Assembly (NCBI GenBank): GCA_026874595.1
Contig: CM049318.1
Coordinates: forward strand, 58,500,250-58,564,249
Direction: 5' to 3'
From: Sipunculus nudus
Lineage: Eukaryota > Annelida > Sipuncula > Golfingiida > Sipunculidae
Length of the DNA: 64,000 bases
Below are positions 1 to 13,500 of this stretch, one piece after another; the stretch's first letter is position 1, and each line of letters starts with the position of its first letter. The position numbers were made by a program, and so were the translations under genes. Under the pieces are notes generated by a model. It made no database searches. It was given only the letters and a program-made list of their open reading frames with translations, and had not been told where the DNA came from.

Positions 1-1490
1 AATTTTTTTCTACATACCTGGTATGATATGTATGTAACTAAAGTATATACAGGTAAAAACAGGTAAATCTGTACTAACTGTATTTCCACTCACTGGTATA
101 TCACCAAAATGACCCCTTTCATCCTGTTCAGGAAACCCATTAACCATTTGATAAAAACAGGGAAATGTAATGATTTTTTTTTCACTCTAAGGTAATTATT
201 AATATAAGGTAAGAAAAAGGTAAATGATTTGGTTTAATACTGGAAAGGGAACCACCAACGAACCAGAATGTGCAAGTAAAATTGGATTTTTCTGTGGAAA
301 TCAAACATTTTTCACCTGAAAAGCTTGCTGACCCAAAGAGCACATGCTATGATTATTAACATATAACACATATGTTTACCTGTACAGGTGAGTAATTTTT
401 TTTCTGAATATGTTAGCAAACACCTTGTTCATCATTAAAGTTACTATAAATTAATACCTTCTCTATTTATGGACTGTATAATTCATTTTGATATAAGAAC
501 AGGTGCTTTTTATACAGTAATTAAGTTACTTATGTGAATAGTACCTTTGTTCTTCAACTGATCTAATTACCTGTGGCAGTGACAAAATCATGCTGAAAAG
601 TGGCTGAGAAGAATATGTATAAACAAGTGTCATGGGGGGAAAACCATTATATTTTGATATTTCACACATGTAAAACATAAATTGATAATTTTGGTTACGG
701 TTACACATAAAAACATATTCACCTGTACAGGTGAGTTCAGGTAAATACAGGTAAATTATTTTTTAATGAAGTAAATATTTTATACATGTAATAAGGGAGA
801 AAAAAACATACAACTTAATTTTGAGTGCCATGTGTAAAATGTATGAATTACAGGTACTAACTGCACTATTTATTGAGTTACCTGAAATGATACCTTTGAT
901 CTTAAACAGATTTAATTACCTTTGTAAGTACAGAATATAAAGACAACTTTTCATTTAAAAAGTGGAGAGGAAATTTTTGAAGGAGTCAAAACAATATGCA
1001 GAAGCTATCTTTTAATTAACTGCACAGCCACGAGACTTGTGGATTTCAATTTTGCCAATTTCTACCTGTAAAAGTTTACTCACCTGCACAGGTAAGATCA
1101 GTTAAATAAAGGTAAATTCTCATTTTTTTAATTTAAATCATATATTATACTTGTTATAAGGGACATCGCTATAAAAACTATTTACTTTTGTCCAATGTGC
1201 AAAATATATAATTTATGGGTGTGAAATGCACTAATTATCTAGTTACCTGTAATATACCTTTTTATGTCAAATTAATATATTTTAACATGTGCAGGCAAAA
1301 AAAATCGCCGACTGATTTTAAAATAAAATCTGGAAAATTGTGTCTACCCTGTTTGTTAACATTTCACGCAATAATAAAATTGCTGTTTAGTTGGTCTGTC
1401 GCGTTTCTCTGCACAGGTAAAAATCCAGGTGCGACAGGTAAACAGGTGTGCACTTGGTTCGATCAACGATTAGCCTAAATAAACGATGAT
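1..1490. repeat. Satellite-like tandem array, unit about 330-360 bp, about five units
   Basis: Five diverged units repeat the same landmarks. A CAGGTAAA-rich head occurs near 45, 378, 720, 1081 and 1410, followed by an A+T stretch and blocks such as TACTAACTG and GAGTTACCTG. Spacing between heads is about 330, 343, 361 and 330 bp. Units two and three centre on a near-perfect palindrome, CACCTGTACAGGTG. The left end runs off the window, so the full length of the array is unknown. No open frame survives across units. The array ends abruptly near 1480. Confidence 0.8.
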
Positions 1491-4080
1491 ATATCCAAAT
1501 CTTTCCCATTCGAAACAGTGCAAATGTACTAAAATTTGAAATAAAAAAAATCCAAACAAATATGTCTAACACTTGTGAAAACTCTTATTTTCTTAATTGA
1601 GGGTATCCATGCAATTTCTTTTAAGTAACCGCCCCTCCGCGGCTGACGGTGATTGAGCGATAATGAGTGAATTAAGCAATTTGTAGCACACAAGGTACAT
1701 AAAGGCGGTTTTGCAGACTTTAGTCGCAGAATTATCCTATCTAGTCAATATAACGGAAAAATAAAAATAAATAAAACATTTACTGGGCAATTAAGATGCT
1801 AGACGACACGTCTGTTTGGGTTTTTTTTTTTTTTTTCTGAACGGTCCAATTCTACCGCGTCATCCTTCAGCCAGCGATGACGCACTGACGCTGCAAACTT
1901 TTTTCACCCAATCGTTTCTACTTTTACATCGGCAAGGTTTACGTGACTGGGTCTGGCGTGTTTATTTTGTAAAGTCTTTTAAATGGACAATGTTCATGTG
2001 ACTGAGTCTGGCGTGTTTATTATAAGAAGCATCATGAGATGCAGTGCCGACTCGCGGTCGAATTATTTTTTTTTTGTGGGGGAAGTTACCTGGAAACAAC
2101 CTCTCACATCATGCAATTTGTATGCATTAGAATCGATTCTTTCCCGCAGGGATCAGAAACAACGAGAACACTGGTAGTACCAGTAGAACAATAATTTATT
2201 ACATATATAATAAATGTGCACATTAATGTAAACAAATCGTTATTAACAAGAATATAAAATAACGGAAAATCAATATTTTTTATTGTTGGAAAGGTGTTTT
2301 TAAATTGTGCTATTGGGGATCATGCACATAATACCAAAGTTTATAAACGTAGGAAAACGATACTAAACTGTGAAGTAACACCAAAGAAACATGTTTTCAC
2401 AGTACATTTTAATGTAAGTTATGTTATTCAATTATATAGGCCTACGTAAGTCCAACAATGCTTATAAAAAGTATGCCTACTTACTATGATTTCATAGCAG
2501 AACATTCTGGTATCTTAGAGGAAAATTGCACGTACATATCTTCATGCACTTATTTATCCAGGTCTTCAATTTGCACTTTATTTCAGTGACATTTAAATGA
2601 AGCATAATAACGTCATATGAAATTAATATAAAATTGAAATATAATATATAATTACATTTATTCAATTCAACTTTACTTGAAGAAAAGTAGGAAATTTATT
2701 TAATAATTTTGAGATGCATAATTCCTTGGTTAACTAGATGTATACACGAGACCTAACTTCAAATCATATAGCTTATCTGGTAACCTCCGTATGTAACTTT
2801 GTACATTTAAGCCCTCATATAGTCAGAAATCATGCACTGCTGATAAAACTTCAGCTTCAGCAGGAAAGCATGCGGTCTCCCCAGGCTGCAAGCTAGGTGG
2901 TGATTTCACGGAGAGGCAGAGTTCCAGTTATTATAAAACAATATGCAGCAACGATTCAATAATTCTTAAGAAGCACCTTGAATGTTCCAAAAACTTCTAA
3001 TAAGTTATGATATCTTGGGTGTTTGTTTATTTATTTATTTTGTATTCACCAATCCCGTCAGCTGTTGAGACACGGACCATGACCTACACCTGGCAATTAT
3101 ACGTGTCGTTCGGTTCCCAAACATTGTAAATGATGTCATTATCCTTTGATGATTAATATAATAGATGCCAATTTAAAGCAGTAATTTTCCCTCCGAATCC
3201 CCGTCTGGTGGGCCACATGTTGTGTGCTTTCTTTCCGCTAAAATCTTCTGTGTGATAGGAAAATTTCCTTGTGCTAATAAAACTGTCAATCAAAGGTGAA
3301 AATGACAAGGTTGGTGGGTAAAAATAGAAGCCGACACCCTGTGGTATTTTAGGTCTTCGAAAGGGGCAAGTTTAAGACAAAGCCATCAAACATTTTGCAA
3401 TATAGATATATTTGTATACCTGCGTCTTTTAAATCTTATCTTACAGCAATGGAAAGAAACAATTAGATTTCAGTCTAATTTGTCCACCTGCATGGTTTCT
3501 CGATCGTCATTTTGAATACACCATGCGCATGCATATCGAAAGTCCGCATCTTTGGTCTTTATATTTTACTTTCACTGTGTCACCGTCACTATATATATAC
3601 GCTATAGCTTCTAATTTAAGATTGGCGAATGCATTTTATTCATTTTCTTGCTTGTATCATGACTGAGACTGACTCCGCCGTATGACTTTAAAGGATTATC
3701 ATGACCACGACACATTTTCCATATTTAATCCCTGGGCCCTGCATGCACGCGTTGACTGGGTTTTGAGAGCGATATTGAAGTTTTAAAAGTAATCAAAATG
3801 GCTGGAATTTGAAATACATGTAGTACATTAATATTTCCCCAGGGTCTGCGTGTTGCCGATATGTAGTTTCCTAGTGGAAAGAGTTTAGAAATTATTTGCC
3901 ACAAATAGTGGTTTTCTGTTTGTATAAGGTTTCAGGGTGAAGGGAATTTTCCCTTTCTTCCTTTTAAGATTTTAAGTTTGCGGTTGAAACTTGAAGCTTT
4001 TTTTTAAATAATACTAAATTCAGACGAAGTTAATTCTACCTTGACAAATTCAATGGTGTCATTTCCAAGAAATCCTGTCA
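1490..4080. other. Non-coding, nothing recognised
   Basis: No frame here resembles a known protein and no terminal repeats are evident. The only local structure is a 55-bp direct duplication at about 1942-2020, where GTGACTGGGTCTGGCGTG recurs as GTGACTGAGTCTGGCGTG. The T-runs at 1818 and 2065 are simple homopolymers. Confidence 0.5.
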
Positions 4081-4199
4081 TGTGGCATGGTTGCAACATT
4101 TCGCAAATATCCGGTTAATATACATCATTATAGTGACAATACAGGTCACTTACAACATAAATGATGTCAAAATGCTAGAATATCGAATTTTTACATATT

Positions 4200-5370
4200 T
4201 TATCTTCGAGGGTAAATTAATGGTACCAAAATCAATTTTTAACAGTATAAGATCCCCAATGTTTTGGTATGAGGTATGGTTGTCACATGTCTAACTTACC
4301 GGGTAAATGTAAAAGGGTACAGGCTGAACCGCTTTTTAAAGTCAGGTATTTTTCAAATTTGATGTGCTTTATACTATCATAAAAAAGTTATGTCGCCAAG
4401 CTTGATTTCATAGATGAACATTTTCAAAGTGAATGATCAAAAAGCGGTTTCATAGCTTTAAACATGCATCTTCAACAAAAGCAACACCGTTTACCAAAAT
4501 TGTAGGATCTTATAAGTAAGGTGAAGAGCTGACAATTTTTTTATTAGAATACACCTTAATCAGAACATATACCTGATGCCATTGAACAGTTTCATTAAGC
4601 ATGTGTAGCTAAAAAGTATTTACCAATTTGTTTAAGACTGTATCTCTGCATACCTTATGAGGTCTTAAATTTGAACTTGAATGTCAAAAATATTGAAAAT
4701 AAACTGAGGTTAAATTCTTTGCACAAAAATTCATTTTAACAGTATGTGAACCTCAGAATTTTGGTATGAGGTATACTTTTTCATGTTGCCCTTCCCCGGT
4801 ATATACATGGGTGTGGGCTTAAACGGGTTTTGTCCTTTTCATATTTGAAGTGCTTTAGACTACCACGAAATAGAAATAGGTGACCTGGTTTGGTGTCTCT
4901 AGGTCCACATTTTCTGTGCGAATTGTCCAAAAGGTGGTTATTTACAGTTTTAAATTCTTCAAAGTAAAAAATTTATTCCATTTTTTTCTCTTCTTTTTAA
5001 GCTTTAGGCCTTGAATGTGGAATATAAAAATATACATACATCAAAATATACATAATGGTGGTATCGTAGTCCAGAATTTGTTGCCAAACACTGGTTTTTT
5101 CAACTAATACAAGGCTTAATGTATGCAAAAATCCTTTTCCTCCATTTTGAGGAAGAATGTTAAAAATGTTTTAAATAATCATCCCCAAGGTCTAATTCAT
5201 GGTACAGAATGGGTAGTTATATACTGAATCGGGTTTTAAAAGCTGGCTTTTATTCAAATTCAACGTGCTTTGTGAAGGCATTTAGAAGGCATATGTTTTC
5301 AAGGTTGGAATCGTTTGGGGAATATATCCAAAGTGAACATTCATTTTAACAGTATGAGTACCTCGACAAT
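4200..5370. repeat. Degenerate tandem repeat, unit about 500-600 bp, three copies
   Basis: A block containing TTTTAACAGTAT, a dinucleotide-poor spacer and TTTTGGTATGAGGTAT recurs at about 4230, 4735 and 5343. It is followed each time by a weakly conserved stretch (GGGTTTTAAA, then TTTGANGTGCTTT) at about 4330, 4830 and 5230. Divergence is high. No coding potential is seen. Confidence 0.55.
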
Positions 5371-5635
5371 TTCATATGGCTAATGGGACAGAAATACGAC
5401 TATAAAGCAAACGTGCGTAACGCCCTACGCCTCGCTAGGTCACCAGAGTTAGCTTACCGGCCCTATCCATTAATCAAACTGGTGACAATTCTGAGCTGGC
5501 CTGTGGCAACGTGACTCAGAAAGGGCACCAGGAGGGGTGATTAAAATAAAGTAAACGACATCAGATGTTAAACGCACCAATATACTACATATCCTTTTCG
5601 CTGAAATGCTTCTTGATCTTTGTGTCTTTTTTAAA

Positions 5636-6170
5636 AAAGGAATTTTAATCTGAAGCAAACATCATCGATCTCCTACATATACTTTTATTATGAAACTTTG
5701 CTTAAACTGATATAAATATGAAATATACGCACACGCTAAACGTCGAGATTACCTAAATGTAACTATAATGTAGAAGAGTATAATTTTGAATTTTAATTTT
5801 CTCCTCAAAAGTGCATTTTAATGTGAAGTAAACAGCACCCATATTACGTGTCTACTTTCCATGAAACTCTGATGAAGGCCCCAAATATACGCCACTTTAT
5901 AAACATTGAGTTTACTTAAAGTAAATATAAAACATGTGTTTGGAAACTCGATGTTTAAATTTCTACTTAAAGGGAAATTTTAATACATATTCTGTATTTA
6001 TTTTTGACTTTGAACTTTGCTTAAACTGACAAAACAATTCTTTCATATTCTTGTAATTTTTGATTTTCTGTTAAATATGGAATTTTAATATGAAGTATAT
6101 GGCACCGGTATTCAACAATTTTATATAATTTATAATTTTGAGGAAACTACAATTAAACTGGTCTGAACGT
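5636..6170. repeat. Degenerate tandem repeat, unit about 110-175 bp, four copies
   Basis: The phrase AATTTTAATNTGAAGTA, followed by a CANCACC-like stretch, recurs near 5640, 5815, 5975 and 6082. Phrases such as AAACTTTGCTTAAACTGA lie between the copies. This is an old non-coding repeat with no recognised family. Confidence 0.5.
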
Positions 6171-6499
6171 TTACCTGAAAAGTATATTCAAAGAAAATAT
6201 ATGTATACCTAACATTTAAGCGACTCTAAACGAATGAAAGTTTAAGTCCATGTAAATGTCTGGTATGTTTTATAGACTAATGCTAATAATAATTTGAGTA
6301 CACTTAAGTTAACGTAAAGATGACCTTCAAACGTCGAAGTTATTTGTCTGTGTTAACTTCAAAGTAATCTAAAATTAAAGGTCCATGAACATGATATTTA
6401 ATTTTTTTGCTATGAAATATCACGTTAATCAGACAGAAAACGCAGCGTGTACCTTAAACGTCAAGTTTACAATATTTCATTTTTATATTAAATCCCTAT

Positions 6500-7430
6500 T
6501 TTTATGCAGTGCCTAAAGAAATGGAAACTTGCAGTGGCGTATTTGGTCTGTATGGCAGGGCATGTATCTTGAACAGAATTTTTTAATAATTTACGAATTA
6601 CGATGATGTGGCGTCGGTATTTTCAGTTCATCAATGAATACTGAAGAAGGATAGGACCAAATTTCATTTCTCTTTCACAGAACTTTATTTCTTCAAAACC
6701 TGTGAGAGATGGGTAAAGGATCGTTGGGAAAATATGGGATAGGTTGATTGGGTGGGTTGAATGAGGGAGAGGGGGGTATGTGGAGAACTGTGACTGTCGT
6801 CTGACAGTAACAAGACGTCTAATTATCTCAACCTATTCATAGGTGGAGAAATTAGTTTTTCCCGTTATTTATCTTTATACTCTGCCACTTTCGTTCTCAG
6901 ATTTAATTGGTTTTTATCAAAGTTGTACCTGATTGTGGGCCAATAACTTGGACCAAGATTTAGTGACCCTCGACCTATTTCAAGGTCACAAGTGTAAAAG
7001 GTGTAATTTTTTTTCAAATTGTCAATATCAATTTATCCTAATAGGTAAGAGGTACAGTAGACGAAAGACATAATTTTTACTCAGCTTTTTTTAGTCAGCT
7101 CACGTTCCAGAAAAAAATTGACGCAGAAAGTTTTTAATATGTACCGTTTACAATGTAGCAGTTCAGTTGCAAGTTTCATAGCATATTTTTTAAATATGCA
7201 AAGTATGGCAATTTAATTTTCAACCAATCAGTCAAAACTCTAGAAGGAACAATTAAATTTCATTTCTGTTTGCCAGAACTATAGCTCATGCCAAACAATC
7301 GGAGATGGATACGAGGTTTGATAAGTTGGAATACCCAACAGTGGAGAAGGGGGTGGGGTAGTGGTAAGTGAAGATCCGTGACTGTGGTATGACGGTTATA
7401 AGAAGTCTATTTGAGGTCTTATGATCGTAA
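6500..7430. repeat. Duplicated segment D1, copy 1 (partner 61.55-62.43 kb)
   Basis: This block aligns by eye with 61550-62430 along its length. Shared landmarks in order are GCAGTGGCGTNTTTGGT, TTTCAGTTCATCNATGAA, a G-rich tract, GTGACTGTCNTATGNCAG, CAAGATTTAGTGANCCT and TCAGCTTTTTTTA. It contains an internal duplication: the G-rich tract plus GTGACTG occurs at about 6760 and again at about 7345. No gene is seen in it. Confidence 0.65.
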
Positions 7431-10100
7431 AAAAACCTAGGTTTAATTTAGCTTTAGAATTCATATTAAAATGAACTTTAGCCAATAATATATACATATT
7501 TGGAATTCCTAGAATATCCTCTGTTAGAGGAGATATATATATATACATTGTCTAAGGCGTCAGGTGTGAAGTGACTGATTAGCAACGATTACTCTAATCA
7601 CTCCGAGCAAACAATCGAACTGCCAATGTATCCCCCGCTCACAATCGTACTTGAACACTGTAGGCAAACAATAACTAGCAGCAACACATGCTAGTAAATC
7701 GATATCATCCCAGAATAACAACACCTACAGATTACCGAATATTGATTAGGCATATTTAGCATTAAATCAAATATTTATGTTATAATGTAAAAAATAATTA
7801 TCGAACTGACAGCGTTCCCGAACAAGATCCGAACTGGCTTTTATGTTTTATACAGCACTATAGCCCATCACGTGATATGAATATTAAAACTAGGCTGACT
7901 TCTTCACAAGGTGCCATATTTACCGCGTGAAATGAAAAAAAAAACATTGAATGTCGCTGAAGACACGCTTACAGGTCAGCCAGTAGAGCGTAATAATTAT
8001 AAATTAGAAGCGGCGAGTGCCAAGCAATACAATGATTTATCGGTTTGTAGTATTTGGCTACGTCATGAAACGATATTATTTTAAGAACAACTTTTGAATA
8101 TATTCAAATAACATAGAAATATTCAATTTTAGCGTAAAATAACACAAGATAATAACATTGGTGAAAAAGTTATAAGCTCTAACAAGGTTAAATTTATTTG
8201 AAATAACACGCGGCTATTTCACATTTCATGTAATATTCTTTATACCACGACCTTTACTCGTAAAGGATGGCACTGACGTAATTTGGGGCAGTGACACAGA
8301 TCTAAACAAAATTCTACGAACTGCATAATAGTTTAGGGGTAAAAGAACAGGAGGAAGTGTTTGCAGCAATTAGTGCCAATTAATTATCAAGTGCCTGTAA
8401 TAAAGACAACCATAATCCCGGCCGACTGACCAGCGGCCTCCGCACGCCTGTTAATCAATGATGTGCCGTGCACCTCCAGTAAATAGTTAACCATTAAGCA
8501 ATTAAATACCCTGATGGTTCTCGCCGAGCTGACGGTGGTCTTGTGTTGACCCCACGTGGGGTTGACATCGGAATTAAAATACAATTTGTTTCCATTGAAT
8601 AAAATATAACGCCAGGAAAGTGTTTTTGTGACCAGATAGTTTAGCAAATATCTATAAAGTCACGATGTTTCTCAAAAATGTAAATTTTATGATTATGAAC
8701 ATATGGCCATAAAAACACAGTTAGGTGCAACAGAGTGTCCTGATTATTGTCCATTAATGAGAAAGAATCCTGAGTTGTCCTTATTTGGAAGTGGTACCTG
8801 AAGTTGGTAGTGGCCCTTGAAGTAAGCAGTGGCACTTGTAGTTGGTATTTACACTTAAAGTTGGTGGCGAAACGGCCATCGCGACACCAGAAGTCGGACT
8901 ACCATCAGTCACTACCTTCAAGGCACAAGATTAGTGGCCGTTCACATGGGATGGTTAAGAAACCCATGTAGACAAATATTAAATCGTCTTGCTAGTTATG
9001 TATCAACACAACACTCTAGTTCATCGTAATATACGTCGTTAAAATAATAAATACTCTTAAAATGAGCATAGTGCAAAGTAACGTATCTTAAACGATTATA
9101 ACAACAATAATACAATATAGCCATTTTTATAAGATAACGACATCAATAGTCATCACCATATTTGATTTTCGCTTATGTCCTCTGTACAAAAAATTTTATA
9201 CATAAATGAGTTATTCTACACACATTTTCAATCATTTTGAAGTTATCTATACAATCTGTTTCAATCATTCAGGAATTATCTATACAACATGGTAGATGTA
9301 ATTCGATAATTATAGTAACCATTTTAAAACAAGCACGTACATACCTTCTGAACAGGTTATAACAGTAACTCATGAGAGCCTGCCATGGCACGATGTCAGC
9401 ATGGTGTTCTGTGTAGCCCTGAGTACGATCATAATAACACCCTTATAATTTTAAGCCTGGTTTATTACCTCGCAGCGGAGTCACGTGTTTTTAAGTGCAT
9501 TTTGAATTTTTGCGGTTTCACAGATGTGTCGAAGTACTATAGTCCAATATCGATAATCATTCACTATGGCTTGTGTAATTTACTCGTTCATTCACTAGGA
9601 CTTGGGCCTTTAACCCGTTCATTCATTACATCTCGGGTCTATTACGCGTTAATTCATGACGGTTTATGTTCATAATTTCACATGCGCGCATTTGACATTA
9701 ATTCATGTTTCCTAATTTACAAGTCTTCGCCACTAAAATTACCTTTTACAGTGCTATTATTAAAAAACTAACTTGTACATTTAATGTTTGAAAGGTAAAA
9801 GAAAGGTTTCACTTCGACCTTTGATTTAACAGACAACAGAAACATACATATATGTATGGTACATTCTTATCATCAGGGGCATTGTTCATCAATAAAATAG
9901 AGTGATTCAAAAAGCTTTATGCAAATGACCTCATGGTCTATCAATTTAACCTCCATGATGTATGTCTAAAACGACACCGATAATGCATGTACTAAAGAGA
10001 AGCAAAATATGCTTGTATATACTTAAATATACTTGTTTTGTTGTGAAAAAGAAACAAAGCTGATAAGAACATAAAGCAGACATGTGTTATGTGACAAATA
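7430..10100. other. Non-coding; small local repeats only
   Basis: No recognisable gene. Small structures are a short TA run at 7534-7545, a perfect 14-bp palindrome ACCCCACGTGGGGT at 8549-8562, a roughly 27-bp tandem repeat around GAAGTTGGTAGTGG at 8792-8868, and about four degenerate units of roughly 33 bp built on GTTCATTCACTAGG at 9550-9665. The open frames of up to 96 codons here show no family resemblance and look like chance. Confidence 0.5.
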
Positions 10101-10105
10101 TACAT

Positions 10106-10300
10106 GTAGCCTGTGTCGGTCAACGGGAAGTTGTATATATATAAATCTTAGATTTCAATTATAATTAACTGTGAATATACGAAACTGGAATACCTACCAA
10201 ACGTTGTTGAATAAGGCAGTAAAACGAGAAATAATAACACGAGAAGGGCGTTAAATGTAACCGAAATGTAACATTACAGGAACTACTAACTTTTTTTATT
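10106..10300. repeat. Duplicated segment D2 head, copy 1 (partners about 36.2 and 63.15 kb)
   Basis: CCTGTGTCGGTCAACGG followed by TTTCAATTAT, a block around TGAATATACGAAACTGGAATACCTACCAAAC, and GGCAGTAAAAC align with 36204-36280 and 63160-63260. This head precedes the roughly 150-bp satellite at all three places, so it marks the same position in each copy of a larger duplication. Confidence 0.6.
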
Positions 10301-10839
10301 CAACAGAATTATTCTCTTTTAACCAAATAATAGGCACAAACATTTTGACCGTGAAATAAATAAAGGTCAAGAAAAAGAGAAAGCTGGCAAAAGGTATGAT
10401 TATGATCGGGCTAAAGGTCAGACATAGCACAAAACGTATTGGCTAACCCTATTTTCTCCTATTATTACATTCAAGAAAATCTTTGGCAAATCTTTTTTAA
10501 ACTTGAAATTAGATCATGTATACCTAATTCCGTGCAAGCTAGAAGGCCAAATGCATGAATTTTATAACTCAGGTGGTTAGACGGGGCACACAACTCTTTG
10601 AGTTATGGGGCCTGTTTATCTGGGCTAAAATGAAAATTTGACACAACAGCTCCAAAAGATTTCCAAGATTCTTCCAATGCATATTAATCATGGAGTGTTT
10701 CATCAGTTCCTGACGACTGGTGGAGCCACCTTTATTTTTATCTATTTATCTTTGCTTTCGTTCTTTATTTCTGAGACCTGTAGATGGATAAGTTGGGCCG
10801 TTAATATGGGACAAACCGCACTCTTTAGACCAAGAATCT

Positions 10840-12600
10840 CCTAACTGTATACATCCAGGAATGTCCTAAGCAAATCTCCTCGGAAACCTAAAATTAGGCC
10901 GTGGCGGCCTATATTCTGCAAACTACTGGCCGAAAAAATAATTTATAATATAAAGAGGTTCCAACTGTGACAAATTGTATCCATTTGGCCTAGCATCTTT
11001 TAACATGACATAGTATAAGGTCCTGAGTTAGTCTAAAAATCTGATAATAGGTCATGGTGACCTATATTCGGGATATGTGTCCAAAAATGATGATTTTGAG
11101 CACCCTGACAGTCAGTTCGACAAAAATGGTATGCGTTATGCCTAGAATCTACCAGTCGACTCCATAATACACAAGCCCAAGTAAAAGTCTGAGTCCCAAC
11201 CACTCGAATCCAAGTAGAAGCCCGCATCCTCTAGGGTCCAGTCCAAATCTGATTTCTTAGAGTCCGAGTGTTTAGAAAATCGAATCCATGCCCGAGCCCT
11301 AAAATGTCTTAAATTATATGGACTTAAATGTAGGTTTCAGAGATCATCATGTGAATGGTTATGTCAATTTTTACGACTTTTACTTTTATATTGAATTATA
11401 ATTTACTCCTAATGCAGAGAGTGAGTTTGGTATATTGGTTTTTATTGTTTTCAATTGTTGCCACCTTAATTGATAAATATAATAGTTCTTATTCGTATTA
11501 TATATGTTCATAAGGAATTATGTATATAAAAAAATCCAGTATCCAAATAGCAGAAAATAAAATATATGTAATAGCGAGCACATCACACAGTAGAAAGGGG
11601 GATCGATATCCGTGATGACCATCTTGGAATAAAGGTTGCCTCAAGTGCAGAGAATTTTACAAAATATTTTTTAAAGGTGTTACTTTTACCATTGCGCTTA
11701 AATTTTAATATTTCATTATACATTGATAGGCACGTGGTCCCCATAAGCTGCGTGGACCCCATGTACAAGATTTTGTGGTGACATTCAAGAAAACCTTGGA
11801 AATGTCCATTTGGACTTTTAATTATGTAATGGTTACCTATATTCTGAGAGAATTTAGGTTAAAAACATGACTTTAAGGACCCAGCTCGTCAGACAGGAGG
11901 AAAATCTTTACTTTTGGATTTAGCACCTTGCAACATGACATCCAGTAATCTCCTTGACTTTACTTACCTCAAATTAGGTCACTTTGAACAATATTTTGTG
12001 ACTTGTAGTAGAAAAACAAAATGTTAATGGGAAAGTCAGATGGACCCGGAACTTCTAACTTTACAATCGAGGAGGTCCTGTGTAAATCTGATTCAACACC
12101 TGAGATTAGGTCATGCATAAGGTGATCCGTATTCTGTGAGCTACAAGAGGAAACCTAACATTGAGCACTGAGCAAGTCATAAGGGGCACAAACCTTAACT
12201 GGTGGACCTAGAAACGTATTTTGTAATGTAAAGGGAGGTCATTGAAAGTCTTTTCGGGCATCTGAAATTAGGTCACTGTGACTTATATTCGGCAAGATAT
12301 GTGTAACATGGTTGTAGCGCCTTTAAGGCAAATTTGCATAATCTGTCACAGTTAGGCCGAGTTTTTTTCTAATTTGATTAGGATCCAGGGAGGTTCCTGT
12401 AAGTAATCCATAGAAAACTGAAATAGTGTAACTGTGTCCTATATCTTGCAAGGTATGTGAAAGAAATTACCTTAATAGTCAGATGGGCACAAAGTTTAGC
12501 CTTTGAATGCAGAAAACTTCTACCTTAACACCTAGGGAATATTTCATAACACCATAAGATCATTCATTAATACATGCGTCACCAGTTTGTGAAATTCATC
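10840..12600. repeat. Tandem repeat, unit about 150 bp, seven or more copies
   Basis: The phrase AATTAGGTCATGGTGACC followed by TATATTCTGCAAACT recurs near 10889, 11041, 11820, 11971, 12110, 12265 and 12420, with spacing close to 140-155 bp where units are adjacent. Other conserved pieces of the unit are GATTTTGAGCACC, GTCAGATGGACACAAA and ACATGACATCCAGGGAGGTC. Between units two and three lies a roughly 700-bp insertion holding GAGTCC-rich sequence and a decayed TSP1 exon. Related units occur near 36321, 36449 and 63340. Confidence 0.7.
11460..11790 (+). pseudogene. Decayed thrombospondin type 1 exon with its upstream intron sequence
   Basis: Bases 11460-11790 align with 38680-38940, the intron and first half of an intact TSP1 exon. 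The exon part starts near 11722. In the frame matching the intact exon it reads TWSP, a stop, then AAWTPCTRFCG, keeping the WxxW and CxxxCG spacing of a TSP1 module. It is dead on three counts. The acceptor ATACAG of the intact copy is ATACAT here. There is an in-frame TAA. The second half, with its four later cysteines, is missing and satellite sequence takes over at about 11790. The source gene is not identifiable from one module. Confidence 0.7.
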
Positions 12601-13500
12601 TGAGCGTCATAGGTCATTTTTAAAAGTTGCACTCTGTGTATAAAATTTCTAAGTAAATTGTTTTTATCTACCTTAAATATTGAAAGATTTAAAGGATCCA
12701 CATATAAGCCTGCTTTATAGTGCGACACACAAAAATTGTCCACTTACCTGTCTTACTATCTATCTTATGGGTCCTCAAAATGTGTTGTATTCGTTATATA
12801 CAACTCAACGTAATTATCAAAAGGAATCTCCACAGGAGTTTTACCAAGGTTACTCTAAATGAAACGTTAGAAATTTCACGATGCGATTGTTGTGGTATCT
12901 TTAGGATTTTCAAACAATAGGAGGCCATGGCAGGTAGAAGAAAGGACTACCAGTGTTAAAGCTGAAAGGTCAGTACTCCCAGATGAACCATGAGATCAGT
13001 TTTCCATTTAAAAACATACAAGACCTCTTGCAGAATGGCCCCACGAAAATATCCAGTGCAAATAAGTTCGGCAATGACCTTGATGTACAGTTGTCCTCTA
13101 GGCTATATATTACAAAACACCCTTTTCCTCATACAATTATTCATGTCCTAGTCCCCATGGTATATAATATAGAAAGTATCAGAACTGCACAGACATGTAA
13201 TAAAGCATAAGAGAAGGTCTATAGGAAACAACTATAAATAGTATAAATATCAGTATAAATATAAATAGTATCAATATCAAGGGGTCCTCTGAGACGGGGG
13301 CTTTATTTCTATGGTTGAACTGTTACGGTTCTTCTCAAGTTTCTATAAACAGGATATTTATACATGTGGATATTATGAAGGAAAATTGGATAAAATTGAA
13401 ACAAAAAATACAAAATTATTACAGAAATTAAGTCAAATATATGGTTTATATACCCAGCTAGCCAAAAACTGTTGGCTGAACATTGTATAAACATTGCACA
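12600..13500. other. Non-coding, nothing recognised
   Basis: Two overlapping short frames at 12680-12920 and one of 85 codons at 12953-13210 show no domain, signal peptide or splice support. The stretch ATAAATAGTATNAATAT repeats four times at 13231-13280 as a small A+T repeat. Confidence 0.4.
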
